Assembly: GCA_945949625.1 (NCBI GenBank)
Contig: CAMFFI010000002.1
Span: 1 to 22,182 of the forward strand
Origin: an uncultured bacterium
GTDB lineage: Bacteria; Bacillota; Clostridia; Oscillospirales; Acutalibacteraceae
Length of the DNA stretch: 22,182 nucleotides
Direction: 5' to 3'
Under the pieces are notes generated by a model. The model ran no database searches, was not told where the DNA came from, and was given only the letters and a program-made list of their open reading frames with translations. Both the position numbers and the translations under genes were made by a program. Shown here one piece after another: positions 1 to 7,552 of the stretch (positions are counted from its first letter, which is position 1; each line of letters starts with the position of its first letter).

Positions 1-41
1 AATCGAGCAGACAGGTTGATAATACAAACCTTTTATGCCCG
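1..41 (-). repeat. Partial copy of a dispersed intergenic repeat
   Basis: Read on the minus strand, this segment has CGGGCA, a 20-base spacer and CTGTCTGCTCGATT at the window edge. The same arrangement is found at 3231-3277 and 11036-11085 on the plus strand, where it continues into AATTGCGTG. The copy is cut by the window start. The remaining bases up to about 70 have no start codon with a ribosome site; short open frames run in from the left edge but cannot be assigned. Confidence 0.4.
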
Positions 42-75
42 AGCGCAACCGAGCAGTTTCCTATAAAGTAAAAAT

Positions 76-108
76 ATCCCAAATATTTTAATTGCAAACA
101 TTTGGGAT
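76..108 (-). terminator. Terminator after the HtrA-like protease gene
   Basis: The arms ATCCCAAAT (76-84) and ATTTGGGAT (100-108) pair perfectly over 9 bases. On the minus strand the hairpin is followed by ATTTTTA. It lies 11 bases beyond the protease stop codon. It could also serve a plus-strand gene lying left of the window. Confidence 0.75.
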
Positions 109-118
109 AGATTTTGAT

Positions 119-1882
119 TTATTCTCCTTTATCCTCTGCCAGAGTTACCTCTTCTTCAAAGGTTTTTTCCTCTCCGTCTATATACGGAGAACGGTAAACT
201 TCGACCTTGATTTTATCTCCTGCCTTATGTTTTTCAAGAACAGCGTAAACCTCGCCGAAATTTGAAACGCTTTCTCCGTCTATTTTCGTAATAATATCGT
301 CCTTAGAAATTCCGCTGTCCTTAAGAGGACCGTTTTCGTCAACGCTGTCAACCAAAATTCCCGCAGGCAGATTATACTGTGCCATTTGTGCGGCATTTAC
401 GGCAGTTCCAATAATTCCGAGCTTAACTCTTCCGCCTACATAACCCTGCTTCATTAAATCATCAACAACGGACTTTATTGTTTCACTGGGAATTGCAAAA
501 CCCATTCCCTCGTATTTTTCGGACACAATTTTTGATGTATTCATTCCTATAATCTGTCCGTAGTAATTGCAAAGAGGTCCGCCGCTGTTGCCCGGATTAA
601 TTGCGGCGTCGGTTTGAATATATTTTACGTTTGTGCTTGAGGGAACAGTACGGTTCAGCGCAGAAATAACTCCGCCGGTTATTGAATTCTGATAGCCTAT
701 TCCGCCCGGATTTCCGATTGCTATAACGCTTGTGCCAACCTGCATATCCTCTGATTTTCCAAAGCTTGCAGGCTTTAAGCCTTGAGCGTCTGCTTTAAGC
801 AAGGCTATGTCGGTTCTTGAATCATATCCTACAACTCCTGCGGAATATGTCTTGCTGTCGCTTGTAATAACCTGTATTGCATACTTGGTTTTGCTGTTGC
901 TTATAATATGAGCGTTTGTAATTATATATCCGTCTTCGGAAATAATAATGCCGGAGCCTTGCGTTGTGCATTTTGAAGCATCGGTAATCTCATCCTTATA
1001 GCAAATAACTCCAACTACCGAGCCTGACACTGTATTATATGAGTTTTCAGAGGTGTATTTTGCGTTATTCTTGTCTTTTACCTGATTTTCAAGCTTTAAG
1101 CCTTCATAGGAAGGATTGATTTTGTCGCTGTAATCAGACTCCTGATGTTCATCCGACTGCGTGCTTTGATTTGAGTCGGGGTACTCTGTTGCAATAACGG
1201 AATCTCCGCTTTTATTTGACGAGGCGTTGCTTTGTCCCAGGGAATAGCTTATTGTGCCTACAAAGCCTACAAGACAAATGCCAAATACAATGCAAAGGCA
1301 AATAAGAAACACCTTTAAACCTGTATTTTTATTTTTCGCCTGCGGTACAGGATTGCCCCCGTAATTATTTCCTTGATTATTATATCCGTAAGGATTATAG
1401 AACTGTGAATAATTTGTATTGATGTTGGGGTTTTCACCGTTACCGTAAAAGCTGTTGTTTTGCCCATTGGAATAGCTTGGAGCATTAGAGCCTGCTCCGC
1501 TGTAATATCTGCTTTGAGGTGTAGGGTTTATATTTTGGTTAAAGCCTGTATTCTGTGGATAAGCTCCGTTATATCCGTAACCGTACTTGAAATCAGGCTC
1601 TTGCGTCTGCTGAACAAAGGGCTGTTGATTTACCCCGTTATATACATTCCGATTATCCGGAAACGGCTCTGTGGGAGTATTTGTATTATTTCCATTATAC
1701 CCATTATAAGAATTTTCCGTATTTTCCTGCTGTCTGTATTCCGTATTTTCAGCAGAATTATCAGCTTTAAAGTCAAACTGACCGTTTTTGGTCTGATTTA
1801 CTTTTTCATCTTCCTTAGGGGGAAAATCCGGCTCTCTTGGAACACGGTTATTGTTTTCAAAATTGTTGTTCTGATTATCCAT
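119..1882 (-). CDS. htrA: HtrA/DegP-family membrane-anchored serine protease with PDZ domain
   Basis: This 587-residue protein is a trypsin-like protease that degrades or processes misfolded proteins outside the membrane. The catalytic triad is visible: His325 in TNAHIIS, Asp358 in SRTDIALLK and Ser433 in NPGNSGGPL. A single membrane helix spans about 190-211, so the protease (about 280-475) and the C-terminal PDZ domain (about 490-575) face outward. The first 185 residues are cytosolic, strongly enriched in Asn, Gln, Tyr, Gly and Pro, and lack predicted structure by eye; this is longer than in most HtrA proteins. The start has a GGAGG at 1888-1892, five bases upstream. The gene stands alone between a terminator and the divergent aldolase gene. 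Family assignment is firm; substrate is unknown. Confidence 0.93.
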   Translation of the reverse strand: MDNQNNNFENNNRVPREPDFPPKEDEKVNQTKNGQFDFKADNSAENTEYRQQENTENSYNGYNGNNTNTPTEPFPDNRNVYNGVNQQPFVQQTQEPDFKYGYGYNGAYPQNTGFNQNINPTPQSRYYSGAGSNAPSYSNGQNNSFYGNGENPNINTNYSQFYNPYGYNNQGNNYGGNPVPQAKNKNTGLKVFLICLCIVFGICLVGFVGTISYSLGQSNASSNKSGDSVIATEYPDSNQSTQSDEHQESDYSDKINPSYEGLKLENQVKDKNNAKYTSENSYNTVSGSVVGVICYKDEITDASKCTTQGSGIIISEDGYIITNAHIISNSKTKYAIQVITSDSKTYSAGVVGYDSRTDIALLKADAQGLKPASFGKSEDMQVGTSVIAIGNPGGIGYQNSITGGVISALNRTVPSSTNVKYIQTDAAINPGNSGGPLCNYYGQIIGMNTSKIVSEKYEGMGFAIPSETIKSVVDDLMKQGYVGGRVKLGIIGTAVNAAQMAQYNLPAGILVDSVDENGPLKDSGISKDDIITKIDGESVSNFGEVYAVLEKHKAGDKIKVEVYRSPYIDGEEKTFEEEVTLAEDKGE

Positions 1883-1941
1883 TTTATCCTCCGCATTATT
1901 AAATAATTATCCTTTTAGGCTTTGGTAGCACTGCTTAAATC

Positions 1942-1962
1942 GTTTGTGCAAGATGTGCAAAC
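1942..1962. promoter_or_regulatory. Imperfect palindrome upstream of the protease gene
   Basis: GTTTG at 1942-1946 pairs with CAAAC at 1958-1962. In between is the direct repeat TGTGCA (1946-1951 and 1954-1959). It sits about 60-80 bases upstream of the protease start codon and could be an operator. A TATAAT-like box on the minus strand (2013-2018) lies further upstream without a good -35. The rest of the 395-base gap 1883-2277 is AT-rich, with no further gene seen. Confidence 0.3.
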
Positions 1963-2197
1963 AGATTTTAGCATTATTTATTCAGTTGTTCCCTATTTAA
2001 TCCGTTATTCAGATTATAAGGATAAGTCTTGAAAAACTATATTACATTACTATACATTATATATCCCCAAAAAGCTTAAATCAACCAAAAAAAGTGTTAA
2101 ATATGTGTAATAAAACTGATTTTTTGGTGTTGAAATTTATTTTTATAAATCAATTGTCAAAAATTTGTCAATTTTAAGATTTTTTTCTTATAAAGAC

Positions 2198-2226
2198 TTT
2201 ATATTCACGGATTTTTATAGTATAAT
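2198..2226 (+). promoter_or_regulatory. Promoter of the aldolase gene
   Basis: A perfect TATAAT at 2221-2226 is preceded, with a 17-base spacer, by TTTATA at 2198-2203 (4 of 6 to TTGACA). The predicted leader carries a small hairpin, CGGTG (2238-2242) with CACCG (2248-2252). The ribosome site GGAGG follows at 2264-2268, nine bases before the aldolase ATG. Confidence 0.6.
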
Positions 2227-2277
2227 AAATTTAATCACGGTGTTTCTCACCGAATTAATAATCGGAGGTAGATTATA

Positions 2278-3144
2278 ATGCCATTAGTAAATGCAAAAGA
2301 AATGCTTACAAAAGCAAAAGCAGGCCATTATGCAGTAGGCCAGTTTAACATCAACAACCTTGAGTGGACAAAGGCTATTCTTTTAACAGCACAGGAATTG
2401 AACTCTCCTGTTATTTTAGGTGTATCCGAGGGTGCAGGAAAATATATGTGCGGCTATAAAACAGTTGTAGGTATGGTAAACGGTATGCTGGAGGAGCTTA
2501 ACATTACTGTTCCCGTTGCACTTCACCTTGACCACGGCTCATACGAAGGCGCTAAGGCTTGTATCGCAGCAGGCTTCAGCTCAATTATGTTTGACGGCTC
2601 ACACTATCCAATTGACGAAAATGTTGAAAAGACAAAAGAGCTTGTTGCTATCTGCAACGAAAAGGGTCTTTCAATTGAAGCAGAGGTTGGCTCAATCGGC
2701 GGCGAAGAAGACGGCGTTGTTGGTATGGGCGAATGTGCAGACCCTAAGGAATGTAAAATGATTGCTGACTTAGGCGTTACAATGCTTGCAGCAGGTATCG
2801 GCAACATTCACGGCAAATATCCTGCAAACTGGGCAGGCTTAAGCTTTGAAACTCTTGACGCTGTTCAGCAGCTTACAGGCGAAATGCCGTTGGTTCTTCA
2901 CGGCGGTACAGGTATTCCTGCTGATATGATTAAAAAGGCTATTTCTCTGGGCGTTTCAAAAATCAACGTAAACACAGAGTGCCAGCTTGCATTTGCAGCA
3001 GCTACAAGAAAATATATTGAAGAAGGCAAAGACCAGCAGGGCAAAGGCTTTGACCCAAGAAAGCTCCTTGCTCCCGGCTTTGAAGCTATTAAAGAAACCG
3101 TAAAAGAAAAAATGGAACTTTTCGGTTCTGTTAACAAGGCTTGA
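2278..3144 (+). CDS. fba: Class II fructose-1,6-bisphosphate aldolase
   Basis: This cytosolic, zinc-dependent glycolytic enzyme reversibly splits fructose 1,6-bisphosphate into dihydroxyacetone phosphate and glyceraldehyde 3-phosphate. At 288 residues it has the usual length of the Bacillus FbaA-type branch. The catalytic and metal motif LHLDHG is at 82-87 (Asp85 likely proton donor, His86 a zinc ligand). Further metal-binding histidines are His178 in GNIHGKY and His208 in LHGGTGIP. The phosphate-binding segment INVNTE follows at about 230. The start is clear from GGAGG nine bases upstream. It is a single-gene unit with its own promoter and a strong terminator. Related ketose-bisphosphate aldolases for tagatose or other sugars share the fold, but the stand-alone context favours glycolysis. 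Confidence 0.95.
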   Translation: MPLVNAKEMLTKAKAGHYAVGQFNINNLEWTKAILLTAQELNSPVILGVSEGAGKYMCGYKTVVGMVNGMLEELNITVPVALHLDHGSYEGAKACIAAGFSSIMFDGSHYPIDENVEKTKELVAICNEKGLSIEAEVGSIGGEEDGVVGMGECADPKECKMIADLGVTMLAAGIGNIHGKYPANWAGLSFETLDAVQQLTGEMPLVLHGGTGIPADMIKKAISLGVSKINVNTECQLAFAAATRKYIEEGKDQQGKGFDPRKLLAPGFEAIKETVKEKMELFGSVNKA

Positions 3145-3169
3145 TTCAAGCTTATTTTATAACATTCAG

Positions 3170-3203
3170 AAAGAGCAGACTCATTACGAGCCTGCTCTTT
3201 TTT
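3170..3203 (+). terminator. Terminator of the aldolase gene
   Basis: AAAGAGCAG (3170-3178) pairs with CTGCTCTTT (3192-3200) around a 13-base loop and runs into a T tract ending at 3203. On the opposite strand the following bases are not T-rich, so it acts mainly for the aldolase. Confidence 0.88.
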
Positions 3204-3230
3204 ACTTTATAAAAACTGCTGTGAAACTGT

Positions 3231-3277
3231 CGGGCAAAGCATATGTGCAATATGTATCTGTCTGCTCAAATTGCGTG
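3231..3277 (+). repeat. Dispersed intergenic repeat, copy A
   Basis: CGGGCA at 3231 is followed, after 21 bases, by CTGTCTGCTCAAATTGCGTG at 3258-3277. The latter matches 18 of 20 bases of the copy at 11066-11085, and its first ten bases match the minus strand of 5-14 at the window start. It lies between the aldolase terminator and the end of the DNA glycosylase gene. Confidence 0.45.
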
Positions 3278-3292
3278 TTAAGACAACGAACT

Positions 3293-4129
3293 TTATTCAA
3301 ACAGCTCCGGGTGCATACGGCTGTAATGAAAAATATACTGCTGTGCTATTCCTGCATATTCTCCGAAATCCTCTGCACACATACCCGGAAACAGCTTATC
3401 CATTGCCCGCTTCATCCACACATCTATGGGGAATGCCTCTATTCTGTGCATACCGAAAAGCAAGGTGCAGTCGGCAACCTTTACTCCTACTCCGGTAATT
3501 TTCATAAGCTCCTGTCTTGCCTCTTCGTAGGGAGCAGTTTTGCATTTATCAAGATTTACTTCTCCCGACGCAACCTTTTGTGCGGCGTCAATAAGATAGC
3601 GGTTTCTGAATCCTGCCCTTAAGGGTGCAAGGTCATCGGCTGTAAGCGACGCCATTTTTTCAGCCGTAGGAAAAGAAAACTCACCGTCGGCAATTTCTTC
3701 ACCAAAGCTTTCGCAAAGCCTTTGCACAATGCCCTTTATTCTTTTTATGTTGTTATTTTGTGAAATAACAAAGGTGCATAAGGCTTCATAAGGCTCCTGC
3801 CGCAGTATTCTTATACCGGGTGCATATTTTGCCGCCTCTTTTAAAACAGGATGAATTTTGCTGATTTTTTCTCTTATTTTTCCGTAATCAAGGCTTAAAT
3901 CAAGATAATTTTTCCAGATATTTTCAAAATCTTCCACAGTTGCATTTTCTATGTAAAGTGTTTCGCCCTCTAAGCGCATTATTACACATTTACCGTATGC
4001 TACTCCCTTAAAGCCGCCGCTTTCAAGCTGTACCCAGCGAAAGCTCTGTCCGCAGTCAAGAGTCTGGGCAAGGTCTAAATCCTTTACGGGAAAAACCTTT
4101 ACTCCCGTTTCGGTTTTTTCGCAGTTCAT
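3293..4129 (-). CDS. OGG1-type 8-oxoguanine DNA glycosylase/lyase
   Basis: The enzyme removes oxidised guanine from DNA (base excision repair) and nicks the strand by beta-elimination. At 278 residues it has the OGG N-terminal domain (about 10-110) followed by the HhH-GPD catalytic domain. The helix-hairpin-helix reads ITGVGVKVADC, with Lys217 as the Schiff-base nucleophile matching Lys249 of human OGG1. Asp236 in FPIDVW is the catalytic aspartate. SQNNNIKRI at 123-131 is the usual conserved helix. AGAGGT at about 4137-4142 is a good ribosome site. It is divergently transcribed from the Cys/His-rich gene. AlkA-type glycosylases share the fold, but the KVADC motif and N-terminal domain favour the OGG branch. 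Confidence 0.9.
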   Translation of the reverse strand: MNCEKTETGVKVFPVKDLDLAQTLDCGQSFRWVQLESGGFKGVAYGKCVIMRLEGETLYIENATVEDFENIWKNYLDLSLDYGKIREKISKIHPVLKEAAKYAPGIRILRQEPYEALCTFVISQNNNIKRIKGIVQRLCESFGEEIADGEFSFPTAEKMASLTADDLAPLRAGFRNRYLIDAAQKVASGEVNLDKCKTAPYEEARQELMKITGVGVKVADCTLLFGMHRIEAFPIDVWMKRAMDKLFPGMCAEDFGEYAGIAQQYIFHYSRMHPELFE

Positions 4130-4184
4130 TTTACTAACCTCTTAAAATATATTTTATTTAAGTATATCATATTTTAACTTAATG

Positions 4185-4193
4185 TGATACAAT
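4185..4193 (+). promoter_or_regulatory. Extended -10 promoter of the DUF6062-type gene
   Basis: TGATACAAT (TGn followed by TACAAT at 4188-4193) lies 35 bases before the start codon. No strong -35 is seen, as is usual for extended -10 promoters. The intergenic segment 4130-4227 also must hold the glycosylase promoter on the other strand; TATACT- and TATGAT-like boxes are present there. Confidence 0.45.
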
Positions 4194-4227
4194 AATTAAA
4201 AATATTAGAAATATTACGAGGTATAAA

Positions 4228-4929
4228 ATGAAAGAAAATATCTGTACTATTCCCATTAATGATATATTCAAGCCAAAAGACGGCTGTCCTATGTGCAGAA
4301 TGGAGAGAATGCTTGAAGAGCAGTATATTGAGTTTATCACAGGCGACGCTATGATGGAGCCTAATATCCGCATTGAAACAAACAAAAAAGGCTTTTGCCC
4401 CGACCATTTTCAAAAAATGATTTCCTTCGGCAAAAAACTGCCCAACGCATTAATGCTCGAAACACATTTGCAGGAGTACATTGACAAATGCTTTTCAAAG
4501 CCGCCTAAGGGAAAGCCCGATAAAAAGCAGCTTGAAACCCTGGACAACCTGCAAAGCACCTGCTATGTGTGCGACAGAATAGAGCAGGATATGTATCATC
4601 TGATGTCAACGGTTTTTGTGCAGTGGAAAAAGGACGCTGAATTTAAAGAGCTTTACAAATCACAGCCTTATATCTGCCTTAAGCATTACAGCTTTATTTT
4701 AAAGGCGTCACAAGCAAAAAACGGAATTCCCGCAAAAATGATGTCGGAATTTTATGCCGATACCTACAGCCTTACTCAAAAATATATGAAAGAGCTGAAA
4801 TCCGACATAACCCACTTTTGCAGTATGTACGATTACCGCAACAGAGGCGGCGACTGGGGCAACAGCAAGGACGCCATTGAACGCTCGGTTGAATTTTTGA
4901 CAGGGAGAAAAATAAAAGAGGATAACTAA
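4228..4929 (+). CDS. DUF6062-type Cys/His-rich protein of unknown function
   Basis: This 233-residue soluble protein has no signal peptide or membrane segment. It shows two matched Cys/His sets: C20xxC23 with C57xxH60, and C112xxC115 with C150xxH153. Each set has a CxxC followed 34-35 residues later by a CxxH in a similar aromatic, basic context, which suggests an internal duplication, each half probably binding a metal such as zinc. The C-terminus carries an Arg/Gly-rich RNRGGDWG segment and a terminal helix. I recognise it as resembling the clostridial DUF6062 family, but no biochemical role is known to me. Start support is CGAGG six bases before ATG. It has its own promoter and a downstream convergent terminator. 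Confidence 0.7.
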   Translation: MKENICTIPINDIFKPKDGCPMCRMERMLEEQYIEFITGDAMMEPNIRIETNKKGFCPDHFQKMISFGKKLPNALMLETHLQEYIDKCFSKPPKGKPDKKQLETLDNLQSTCYVCDRIEQDMYHLMSTVFVQWKKDAEFKELYKSQPYICLKHYSFILKASQAKNGIPAKMMSEFYADTYSLTQKYMKELKSDITHFCSMYDYRNRGGDWGNSKDAIERSVEFLTGRKIKEDN

Positions 4930-4967
4930 ATGAATCAGAGTTTTAAACCGATTCATTTTCAAAAAAC

Positions 4968-4996
4968 AAACCGACAGAGGATTTCCCTGTCGGTTT
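4968..4996. terminator. Bidirectional terminator between the DUF6062-type gene and argF
   Basis: AAACCGACAG (4968-4977) pairs with CTGTCGGTTT (4987-4996). On the minus strand it is followed by GTTTTTTG, a strong end signal for the argF operon. On the plus strand it runs into TTTAAAATTT. A second, weaker stem AAATGAATC (4928-4936) with GATTCATTT (4950-4958) begins right at the DUF6062-type gene's stop codon. Confidence 0.85.
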
Positions 4997-5016
4997 AAAA
5001 TTTATATATGGGAATT

Positions 5017-5937
5017 TTATTCTTCTTCCTGATTGCCCATACACTTAACCATTACGGCTTTTTGTGCGTGGAGGCGGTTTTCTGCCTCTTCAAAAATCTC
5101 GTTTGCATGTTCTTCAAAAACATCTGCTGTTATTTCTTCTCCTCTGTGGGCCGGCAGACAATGAAGCACCATACACTCTTTGTTTGTAACAGCCATAAGC
5201 TCTTTGTTTACCTGATAGCCTGCAAAAGCTTTTTCACGGATTTTCTTTTCCTCTTCCTGTCCCATAGACGCCCAAACGTCGGTATAAACCACGTCTGCGT
5301 CCTTTGCCGCGTCAAGAGGCTTTCTTACCATTTCAAACTTATCCTCATATTCTGCGGCAAAGTTAATAATATGCTGAGGCGGCTCATAGCCCTCGGGACA
5401 TGCAACCGAAATGCTCATTCCCATACGCAAAGCGCCTACAACCAATGAGTTCATCATATTGTTTCCGTCGCCGATAAAGCACATTTTAAGTCCGTCTAAT
5501 TTACCCTTGAACTCTCTGATTGTCATTAAATCCGCAAGGACCTGACATGGGTGACAGTAGTCAGTAAGTCCGTTGATTATGGGGATACTGCCGTACTTAG
5601 CAAGTGCCTCTACCTCTTCCTGCTTAAAGGTGCGAATCATTATACCGTCAAGAAAGCGTGAAAGTACTCTTGCTGTGTCCTCCACCGGCTCTCCTCTGCC
5701 TATTTGCAAATCGTTTGACGAAAGGAACAGCGGATAACCTCCGAGCTGCGTCATACCTACCTCAAAGGAAACACGCGTGCGTGTGCTTGCCTTTTCAAAA
5801 ATCATACCAAGAGTTTTGCCCTTTAAGAGCTTGTGCTCAATTGAGTGCTTTTGCTCATATTTTAACTGGTCCGCAAGATTTAAACAATCTGTAATTTCAC
5901 GGGTGGTCCAGTCCTCAAGTTTTAATAAGTGTTTCAT
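5017..5937 (-). CDS. argF: Ornithine carbamoyltransferase (anabolic)
   Basis: It joins ornithine and carbamoyl phosphate to give citrulline, in the cytosol as a trimer or multimer. At 306 residues it is of normal length. The carbamoyl-phosphate motif STRTR is at 51-55, HPCQ at 129-132, the ornithine loop around VWASMG at 221-226, and HCLPAHR at 259-265. It is the last gene of the argC-to-argF unit. Its ATG follows the argD stop by one base, with a GGAGG at 5947-5951 inside argD. The context of biosynthetic genes, with no arginine deiminase or carbamate kinase nearby, supports an anabolic role. Confidence 0.96.
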   Translation of the reverse strand: MKHLLKLEDWTTREITDCLNLADQLKYEQKHSIEHKLLKGKTLGMIFEKASTRTRVSFEVGMTQLGGYPLFLSSNDLQIGRGEPVEDTARVLSRFLDGIMIRTFKQEEVEALAKYGSIPIINGLTDYCHPCQVLADLMTIREFKGKLDGLKMCFIGDGNNMMNSLVVGALRMGMSISVACPEGYEPPQHIINFAAEYEDKFEMVRKPLDAAKDADVVYTDVWASMGQEEEKKIREKAFAGYQVNKELMAVTNKECMVLHCLPAHRGEEITADVFEEHANEIFEEAENRLHAQKAVMVKCMGNQEEE

Positions 5938-5938
5938 T

Positions 5939-7120
5939 TTATATATCCTCCTTCAGAGTTTTTTCAAGTATTTCAAGCGCTTTGTCAAGCTCCTCATAGG
6001 TAATGTTAAGAGGAGGCAACATTCTAAGCAGATTTTTTGCAGTAATAATCAGAAGTCCGTTTTTCACACATTTTGCGGCTATGGTATGAGCGTCGTCTTT
6101 TTCAAGCTCAATTCCCACCATAAGTCCTAAATTACGGACTGATTTTACACCCTTGATTTTTAAAAGCTTTTCCTTTAAATATTCTCCCTTTTTAGTTACT
6201 GCATTTAAAAAGTCCTCGTTTGCAACAGTATCAAGCACATAATTTGCTCCTGCGCAAACTACCGGATTACTGCCGAAGGTTGTGCCGTGAGTAGAGGGAG
6301 TAAGCACGTTTTCAAGCTTTTCAGTGCATAGGCAGGCTCCGATTGGAAGACCTCCTCCCAAGCCTTTGGCAGAGGTTATAATGTCCGGGACTATGTCATA
6401 ATGCTCAAAGGCATAAAGCTTTCCGGTACGGGCAACTCCTGTCTGAACCTCGTCAATAATAAGGAGAATGTCCTTTTCGTCACAGAATTTTCTTACGGCC
6501 TTTACATAATCCTTATCAAGTATATTAACGCCGCCTTCGCCCTGAACACATTCCATTAATACTGCACAGGTTTTATGGTCTGCGGCGGCTTTAAGCGCTT
6601 CAATATCATTTGCAGGAGCAAACTTAAAGCCCTCTGTAAACGGGAAAAAGTAGTTGTGAAAAACGTCCTGTCCCGTTGCCGAAAGCGTGGTCACCGTTCT
6701 TCCGTGAAAGGAATTTTCAAGGGTGATAATCTCATCACGTCCCTTGCCGTATTTATCAAAGCTGTATTTTCTTGCAAGCTTTATTGCACATTCGTTAGCC
6801 TCTGCTCCGCTGTTGCCGAAGCATACCTTTGAAAAAGGCGTCAGACTGCAAAGCTTTTCCGCCAAATCAGAGGCTGGCTTGCAGTAAAAATAATTTGACA
6901 TATGCTGGATTGAAGCGGCTTGCTTTGTTACAGCATTTACCCAGCCTTCGTTGCAATAGCCTAAAATATTTACACCTATACCGGAGCTTACGTCAATATA
7001 CTCCTTGCCGTCTTCATCATAGGCATATACACCCTTGCCCTCTTTTAGAGCCACATCATATCTGCCGTAGGTGTTCATTATATACTTTTTATCTTTTTCC
7101 TTTGTGTTCAATACAATCAT
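5939..7120 (-). CDS. argD: Acetylornithine aminotransferase
   Basis: This PLP-dependent class III aminotransferase makes N-acetylornithine from N-acetylglutamate semialdehyde, using glutamate as amino donor. At 393 residues it has the usual size. GNSGAEANE is at 102-110, the PLP-ring aspartate is Asp223 in IIDEVQTG, and the Schiff-base lysine is Lys252 in SAKGLGGG. The assigned ATG overlaps the GNAT stop codon as ATGA, implying translational coupling; the AGGA there is too close to be a normal ribosome site. An alternative start at residue 15 (7078) begins at the conserved MNTYGRYD and cannot be excluded. Related enzymes include succinylornithine and ornithine aminotransferases, but the operon fixes the role. 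Confidence 0.95.
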   Translation of the reverse strand: MIVLNTKEKDKKYIMNTYGRYDVALKEGKGVYAYDEDGKEYIDVSSGIGVNILGYCNEGWVNAVTKQAASIQHMSNYFYCKPASDLAEKLCSLTPFSKVCFGNSGAEANECAIKLARKYSFDKYGKGRDEIITLENSFHGRTVTTLSATGQDVFHNYFFPFTEGFKFAPANDIEALKAAADHKTCAVLMECVQGEGGVNILDKDYVKAVRKFCDEKDILLIIDEVQTGVARTGKLYAFEHYDIVPDIITSAKGLGGGLPIGACLCTEKLENVLTPSTHGTTFGSNPVVCAGANYVLDTVANEDFLNAVTKKGEYLKEKLLKIKGVKSVRNLGLMVGIELEKDDAHTIAAKCVKNGLLIITAKNLLRMLPPLNITYEELDKALEILEKTLKEDI

Positions 7121-7542
7121 TCCTTAGGGTTTGTTTCATAAGAATAAACGAAAACGTCATCTCTTCTTTTCAAGCCGAAATTTTTCCAGAAGCTTTGACC
7201 TGTTTCATTGTTCTGATAACAAAAAATATGGGTTTTATCTATTCCGTCAGCCTGAATTTTATCAATCGCAGTCTGCGCAAGCTTATGACCTATTCCGTGT
7301 CTGCGGTACCGTGGCATAACCGCCATATGGTGAATAAATCCCCGTCTGCCGTCGTGACCTGCAAGAACCGTTCCCACAATTTTTCCGTCGATAACTGCAA
7401 CCTGACTCATACCGGGATTTCTTGCTAAGTATTTCAGTATTCCCTCTTTGCTGTCGGCCTTTGACAATGCGCGTTTTGTTGTGATTTGCCACATTGCATA
7501 TACTTCTTCATAATCTTCGGCTTTCATTTCTCTGATTATCAT
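7117..7542 (-). CDS. GNAT-family N-acetyltransferase embedded in the arg operon
   Basis: This 141-residue single-domain acetyltransferase begins IREMKAEDYEEVYAMW. The acetyl-CoA pyrophosphate loop is RYRRHGIG (about 94-101), preceded by the core strand GFIHHMAVMP. A conserved GHDGRRG segment sits at about 62-68. It lies between argB and argD, overlapping argD by four bases (ATGA), with its own GAGG ribosome site overlapping the end of argB. The position suggests a link to acetylated arginine intermediates, for example supplementary N-acetylglutamate formation. It could also be a small-molecule or protein acetyltransferase of the YpeA kind. It lacks the amino-acid kinase domain of classical ArgA. 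Substrate is not deducible from sequence. Confidence 0.88.
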   Translation of the reverse strand: MIIREMKAEDYEEVYAMWQITTKRALSKADSKEGILKYLARNPGMSQVAVIDGKIVGTVLAGHDGRRGFIHHMAVMPRYRRHGIGHKLAQTAIDKIQADGIDKTHIFCYQNNETGQSFWKNFGLKRRDDVFVYSYETNPKE

Positions 7543-7552
7543 AGTAACCTCA

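Noticed and set aside
1460..1906. Long plus-strand open frame opposite the protease gene, hydrophobic and Ile/Arg rich
   Set aside because: It is antisense to the Asn/Gln-rich tail of the protease, has no ribosome site or recognisable domain, and its odd composition follows from the opposite strand's codons.
6829..7428. 199-codon plus-strand open frame across argD and the GNAT gene
   Set aside because: It is opposite two well-supported genes, lacks a ribosome site and has no protein-like motif.
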